A stretch of 64,000 bases of DNA from Lineus longissimus (Eukaryota > Nemertea > Pilidiophora > Heteronemertea > Lineidae). This document shows, in pieces, positions 61,301 to 64,000 of this stretch. The stretch spans positions 1,488,001 to 1,552,000 of the forward strand of contig NC_088317.1 in assembly GCF_910592395.1 (NCBI RefSeq), written 5' to 3'. Under the pieces are notes generated by a model, which made no database searches, was not told the origin of the DNA, and saw only the letters and a list, made by a program, of their open reading frames with translations. The stretch's first letter is position 1, and each line of letters begins with the position of its first letter. Both the position numbers and the translations under genes were made by a program.

Positions 61301-64000
61301 TTTCTACTGTACATGTTATATATCGATTTGCTGAGATTTCGGGTGAAAATCACTTCCAAAAGTTCACAAAATGGCGAATCGGATGTCATTATCACAGGTA
61401 CTCGATGAATTGGGTATCATGCATGATTCAAAGAACTGTTTCGAAAGGTACCAAGCAGTTGTCAATTATTAGAATAGAGTTATCTGACTGCTACATACAT
61501 TCTATGACAGGACATTTGGCTGAGAAACTTTGAACTTTCATGTTTAGTTGAGGAAACCCTGAATTTTAGCTGTTTTATACCAGGCCCCCTCCATAGGGAC
61601 CCCTGACCCCCCTATCTACTATTAGTTCTCTGGTAGCACTAAAAAGGAGCTCTAGGGAGTGAAGGTATGTAATTTAGTCCCAACATATCACCATAGGTAG
61701 TAATTTTTGGTCTACAAAGTAAATGGCTGATCATTGAATTTTGAAGAATTTTGCTCGATTTCTGTAAATAACGCATTGGTATTTCTTGGCAATTTTGTTA
61801 CAAAGCAATACAAATTCAGGGTTTACAAGGTTATGGACTTAGAAAGGAAAGAGTAAAGAAACATGCAGATGCATAAAAATAGTTTTATTAGTTGTATTAT
61901 TACATTTATTCCAAATTACAGTGGTTTATTCTACAAAATCTTCAATTCTCATTAGTTATTCAAGATGGCGGCATGCAAATTAGGGCGTGACCTACTTTTA
62001 AAAATTTTTAATTTGAAGTCCAGGTCATACTGAACAACTTCCATGTGCATTGTTTTGACATATCTCCAATAGTTTTCTCAGGAAAAATATTTAAATTGAT
62101 CATATCAATTTTTTTCAATTTAACCTAAAATTGCTTGGCACTGAGGACTCAAAAAAAAAAAATTTGCTTGGCAGCAAAAGGGTTAATGTAACTTGGATCT
62201 CCTGCGTTATTATTGAAAGACATGAATAATGAGGTCATCAATTGTGAGTTGTCAATAATGTACTGGTTAAGGCCACTTTCTTCATCTCTACTCCTCTCTC
62301 TATTAACAGTCCACAAATGCCGTAAAGGATATAGACGATACAGAGGACGATGTATCAAGCAGAGTGAGTAACAATTTACAGTTTCATTGATTCGTGAGTC
62401 AGTTTTTCCTTCATATGTGACTTCGATCCATGCTACACTTTACAAAGGAAATATTGAAATTCTGTTTGATGATACACGGCCATAGGCGCTCCCCTTGGCT
62501 TTAAGCGGCATTCACGACCACAATGAACGCCTCCCGTTTAGAAAATACTGTCATTGAATCAAATTAATTCATTTGTTATTTGATACATCTCGAAGTATTT
62601 TCATTTCAGGGAAATGTACTCATGGGCAAGTTTGGAATGGGATGCGTTGCATTAAGAGACGTAAGTCAAAAATAATTTTCAAGTGTTTTTCTCATTCAAC
62701 TTTCGCCATTTATTGAGTAAAATAGTATAAAACCGGCCTCTTACGATGTGAACGCTACGTAACGCTGCTATATACCGTATCTCCTTCAATTGAGTACATT
62801 CGACAGATCATGGCGTTATCTCCTTCAGTTATGTGCTCGATGTTTTTTAGTGAAATGTAACAAAAAGACTCAAAGATGGAATGGAGAGACTTGCGTTCCA
62901 AAGGCAAAATGTCCCGGTAAAAACCTCGTCTGGAATGGAAAGAAATGTACACGCAAGCGTAAGTTGAATTATTAGCACGTTCATGTCCATTTAGTAACTC
63001 TAGAGAACCTTATTTGAGGAGGCCACAGGCCTAATAAGTAACATTAACGTACTTACTTTGATCAAACTTACCAACGTTAATCACAACATACATCTTTAAC
63101 CATAACCAGATGCCTCAATCAGAGCTTTCTCTTATTACAGCCAAGTGTAAGCGAGGGTACCGATTCAACAAGAAGAAATGCATCAGGCAGAGTGAGTCAG
63201 TTGTCTTTGCTTCATCTTTATGGCGTCTAGTACTTTCAACATTGATATGTTGTCCATTAGTATGAGCAACATAACTGACTACTCAATGTCTTTGCGCGCA
63301 TGTTTGAAAAGGCAATATAACTGTAACACTTTTCCAGACTTCAGCACTCTTCATCTCACACTGGTGAAATGTATCTCGATCTCATTTTCAGATAGATGCA
63401 GACAAAACTCCAAATGGAATGGCAAGACTTGTGTTCCGGATAAACCAGGTTAGTATATTTCGACAACCTTTATTACATTAGAGCGGAAAGGACGGTGTGT
63501 CCGGAACAGTAAGTACGAACAGAATGCGACGCTTAATGTAACTTGGATCTCCTGCGTTATTATTGAAAGACATGAATAATGAGGTCATCAATTTTGAGTT
63601 GTCAATAATGTACTGGTTAAGGCCACTTTCTTCATCTCTACTCCTCTCTCTATTAACAGTCCACAAATGCCGTAAAGGATATAGACGATACAGAGGACGA
63701 TGTATCAAGCAGAGTGAGTAACAATTTACAGTTTCATTGATTCGTGAGTCAGTTTTTCCTTCATATGTGACTTCGATCCATGCTACACTTTACAAAGGAA
63801 ATATTGAAATTCTGTTTGATGATACACGGCCATAGGCGCTCCCCTTGGCTTTAAGCGGCATTCACGACCACAATGAACGCCTCCCGTTTAGAAAATACTG
63901 TCATTGAATCAAATTAATTCATTTGTTATTTGATACATCTCGAAGTATTTTCATTTCAGGGAAATGTACTCATGGGCAAGTTTGGAATGGGATGCGTTGC
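43292..64000 (+). CDS. Giant modular secreted protein: C-x10-C mini-modules plus Kunitz domains (3' incomplete)
   Basis: I read 65 exons, every internal one phase 1-1, giving about 4.77 kb of coding sequence (about 1590 residues) before the window ends. Order: signal peptide; His-rich repeat exon; a Lys-rich exon (44228-44284) with one Cys; 17 diverged module exons (44543-51627); then tandem genomic blocks with module and Kunitz exons. Each module is C-x10-C (rarely x11-x12) in 17-18 residues, in two flavours: C-x4-5-WNG-x2-C-V, and C-x2-GY-x4-GKC. Lys and Arg dominate. The modules resemble the C-terminal half of TIL-type inhibitor domains (inference). No transmembrane segment is seen. Nothing in my knowledge matches the full architecture. 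A secreted cationic structural, adhesive or defence protein is possible. Exon chaining rests on splice sites, phase and continuous frame. Confidence 0.8.
43656..43985 (+). CDS. Exon 2: histidine-rich repeat domain
   Basis: A 330-nt phase 1-1 exon, about 110 residues with 19 histidines and no cysteine. Four imperfect tandem repeats of 20-24 residues are aligned on SPMHKVTHH-type cores (DNA repeat starts at about 43730, 43802, 43868 and 43928). Also rich in Lys, Ser and Val. HH pairs spaced this way could bind Zn, Cu or Ni, as in some invertebrate structural and adhesive proteins (inference). The acceptor is TATTTAG at 43651-43655 and the donor AAAAG|GTATGC. Confidence 0.8.
44228..44284 (+). 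CDS. Exon 3: Lys-rich linker with a single Cys
   Basis: 57 nt, phase 1-1, flanked by CTTTAG and GTAAGT. It encodes a linker beginning [11 protein letters not shown]. Unlike the following exons it has only one Cys, so either that Cys pairs elsewhere or it is free for intermolecular linkage. Confidence 0.65.
44543..51627 (+). CDS. Exons 4-20: diverged array of C-x10-C module exons
   Basis: Exons: 44543-44593, 44852-44902, 45389-45439, 45698-45748, 46283-46333, 46786-46836, 47426-47476, 47753-47803, 48018-48128, 48611-48736, 49142-49258, 49792-49842, 50310-50360, 50674-50724, 51013-51063, 51272-51316 and 51520-51627. Twelve are exactly 51 nt and one is 45. The four of 108-126 nt carry two modules. 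Typical modules are [24 protein letters not shown] and [12 protein letters not shown]. Together they hold 21 modules. Introns are unrelated in sequence and length, so these duplications are old. Every exon has an AG acceptor with pyrimidine tract, a GTRAG or similar donor, and phase 1 at both ends. Confidence 0.8.
44975..45086. repeat. 56-bp tandem duplication in an intron
   Basis: Two adjacent copies built on CAATCTGTTGAAACTAA and ACATGTAAGAATAAAT, with a few differences, within the intron between exons 44852 and 45389. Confidence 0.8.
48185..48365 (-). mobile_element. 181-bp MITE, copy 3, in an intron of the modular gene
   Basis: Same family as 12040-12219, in inverse orientation, with CCGGTGTAA ends. 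It sits 57 bases after the donor of exon 48018-48128. Confidence 0.85.
49373..49381 (-). terminator. Pol III terminator of the tRNA gene
   Basis: A run of nine A on the plus strand (T9 on the minus strand) lies directly 3' of the tRNA-Arg gene. Oligo-T is the standard Pol III stop. Confidence 0.8.
49383..49455 (-). tRNA. tRNA-Arg-TCG: tRNA-Arg (anticodon TCG)
   Basis: 73 bases on the minus strand forming a full cloverleaf. The acceptor stem GGCCTCG/CGGGGTC has two G-U-type pairs. The D arm carries the A box TGGCCTAATGG. The anticodon stem TCTGA/TCAGA encloses loop CTTCGGA, giving anticodon TCG. The T arm contains GGTTCGAGTCC (B box). No intron and no encoded CCA, as expected for a eukaryotic nuclear gene. 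It lies antisense in the intron between exons 49142 and 49792 of the modular gene and is followed by an oligo-T terminator. Confidence 0.95.
53167..53199 (+). pseudogene. Relic module exon with dead donor, block 1
   Basis: After ATTAG, a 33-nt phase 1-1 frame ([11 protein letters not shown]) resembles the second half of exon A, but its donor reads ATAAAT instead of GTAAGT. Probably a skipped remnant. Equivalent relics lie at 55356-55388 and 57543-57575. Confidence 0.5.
53353..53526 (+). CDS. Kunitz (BPTI-type) exon, block 1
   Basis: 174 nt, phase 1-1. It has all six Kunitz cysteines in standard spacing ([14 protein letters not shown], then YYY, then [13 protein letters not shown], then CEKRC). 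The residue after the second Cys, the P1 site, is Lys, which in this family favours trypsin-like proteases. The YGGCGGN turn and FRTKAEC helix start are conserved, so the fold should be functional. Confidence 0.92.
53785..55973 (+). repeat. Tandem block 2 (2189 bp)
   Basis: Exons: A 53931-54032, B 54184-54237, C 54484-54534, D 54725-54832, E 55015-55065, F 55266-55322, Kunitz 55542-55715 and G 55952-56005. Nearly identical to block 1 through exons and introns. Exon B starts with Thr-Arg rather than Ile-His. The relic exon with the ATAAAT donor is at 55356-55388. Confidence 0.85.
55542..55715 (+). CDS. Kunitz exon, block 2
   Basis: I see no difference from the block 1 Kunitz exon; Lys at P1 and all six Cys are retained. 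Confidence 0.92.
55974..58151 (+). repeat. Tandem block 3 (2178 bp)
   Basis: Exons: A 56120-56221, B 56373-56426, C 56673-56723, D 56914-57021, E 57204-57254, F 57453-57509, Kunitz 57720-57893 and G 58130-58183. It is 11 bases shorter than blocks 1 and 2 because of small intron deletions. Exon A has Lys for Arg in PVKCRRGY. The relic exon (57543-57575) has a donor GAAAGT, one change from GTAAGT. Confidence 0.85.
57720..57893 (+). CDS. Kunitz exon, block 3
   Basis: As in blocks 1 and 2, but Lys replaces Asn after the first Cys ([14 protein letters not shown]). P1 Lys and all six Cys are kept. The donor context is GTACGTGCG instead of GTACGTACG. Confidence 0.92.
58152..59733 (+). repeat. Tandem block 4, truncated, without Kunitz
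   Basis: Exons: A 58298-58399, B 58551-58604, C 58851-58901, D 59092-59199, E 59382-59432, F 59633-59689 and hybrid mini-exon H 59723-59749. After exon F the sequence jumps from the relic exon (ATTAGAGCGGA) into the second half of exon A. This removes the Kunitz exon, exon G and the first half of A. H is 27 nt, phase 1-1 (ERKGRCVRN), with one Cys and a restored GTAAGT donor. Confidence 0.75.
59734..61127 (+). repeat. Tandem block 5 (1350-bp short type)
   Basis: Exons: B 59901-59954, C 60201-60251, D 60442-60549, E 60732-60782, F 60983-61039 and H 61073-61099. Exon F has Glu for Lys (WNGETC). The block-to-block distance is 1350 bases once the transposon after H is removed. No exon A, Kunitz or G. 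Confidence 0.8.
61128..62182. mobile_element. Non-autonomous piggyBac-like element, 1055 bp
   Basis: Flanked by TTAA on both sides (61124-61127 and 62183-62186), with 15-bp inverted ends CCCTTTTGCTGCCAA and TTGGCAGCAAAAGGG. Neighbouring blocks show the empty site with a single TTAA. The left end has a second subterminal copy of CCTTTTGCTGCCAACTTCGC about 44 bases in. No transposase is present; the only ORF (61276-61533, 85 codons) is not recognisable. TTAA duplication and CCC...GGG ends are the hallmark of the piggyBac superfamily. Confidence 0.85.
62183..63536 (+). repeat. Tandem block 6 (short type)
   Basis: Exons: B 62310-62363, C 62610-62660, D 62851-62958, E 63141-63191, F 63392-63448 and H 63482-63508. 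Exon F has Gln for Arg (CRQNSKW). Otherwise nearly identical to block 5. Confidence 0.8.
63537..64000 (+). repeat. Tandem block 7, cut by the window end
   Basis: Exon B 63660-63713 and the first 41 bases of exon C (63960-64000). The array continues beyond the window, so the total block number and the 3' end of the gene are unknown. Confidence 0.8.

Noticed and set aside
61276-61533. 85-codon ORF inside the piggyBac-like element as a transposase
   Set aside because: Far too short for the roughly 500-600-residue piggyBac transposase and no DDD-type motif is visible.
51678-63708. Recurring minus-strand ORFs across the block array ([12 protein letters not shown]..., [13 protein letters not shown]..., [12 protein letters not shown]...)
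   Set aside because: They are antisense shadows repeated only because the blocks are duplicated. They cross exon-intron boundaries of the plus-strand gene and lack their own signals.
51596-64000. Regular repeats with spacers, as in a CRISPR array
   Set aside because: The repeats are kilobase blocks with GT-AG introns in a eukaryotic gene, with no short repeat/spacer structure.

Overview
This is metazoan nuclear DNA: genes are split by GT-AG introns, intergenic spaces are long, and there are MITEs, a TTAA-flanked piggyBac-type element and a nuclear tRNA gene. The essential myosin light chain at 19.6-39.6 kb keeps the FDFWDGRDG calcium loop and MAGP-type C terminus of molluscan light chains. 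That points to a lophotrochozoan (mollusc, annelid, brachiopod or nemertean grade); I cannot name the species.

Layout. 0-3 kb: the 3' end of an unrecognised gene and a second orphan single-exon ORF. 4.1-9.7 kb: a secreted protein gene with signal peptide, a Cys-rich exon, a PAN-like exon and a LamG-like exon, interrupted by a repeat-filled intron. 10.1-10.3 kb: a possible small minus-strand gene. 10.7-11.75 kb: an intronless rhodopsin-class GPCR. 11.8-19.4 kb: gene-poor, with two copies of a 180-bp MITE and a 58-bp-type tandem repeat. 19.4-40.5 kb: the myosin essential light chain gene, with two alternative first exons and a probable recursive-splice site in its 17-kb intron. 40.5-43.3 kb: no gene seen.

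The notable locus is 43.3 kb to the window end. It is one plus-strand secreted-protein gene of at least 65 phase 1-1 exons. After a signal-peptide exon and a His-rich repeat exon it encodes about 70 minimal modules, each one Cys pair with almost invariant C-x10-C spacing and very basic sequence, mostly one module per 51-54 nt exon. Kunitz inhibitor exons are interspersed. The 5' modules (44.5-51.6 kb) are diverged. The 3' part is a young tandem array of near-identical genomic blocks: three 2.18-2.19-kb blocks with a Kunitz exon, then blocks that collapse to 1350 bp after losing the Kunitz exon and creating a new hybrid mini-exon. One short block carries a 1055-bp piggyBac-like insertion. An antisense tRNA-Arg(TCG) gene and one MITE copy lie in its introns.

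The modular protein looks like a secreted, cationic, disulfide-rich polymer-like product with protease-inhibitor domains. Its function (structural secretion, mucus, adhesive, shell matrix or defence) cannot be decided from sequence alone. All exon boundaries are read from splice signals and preserved phase; no transcript data were available.
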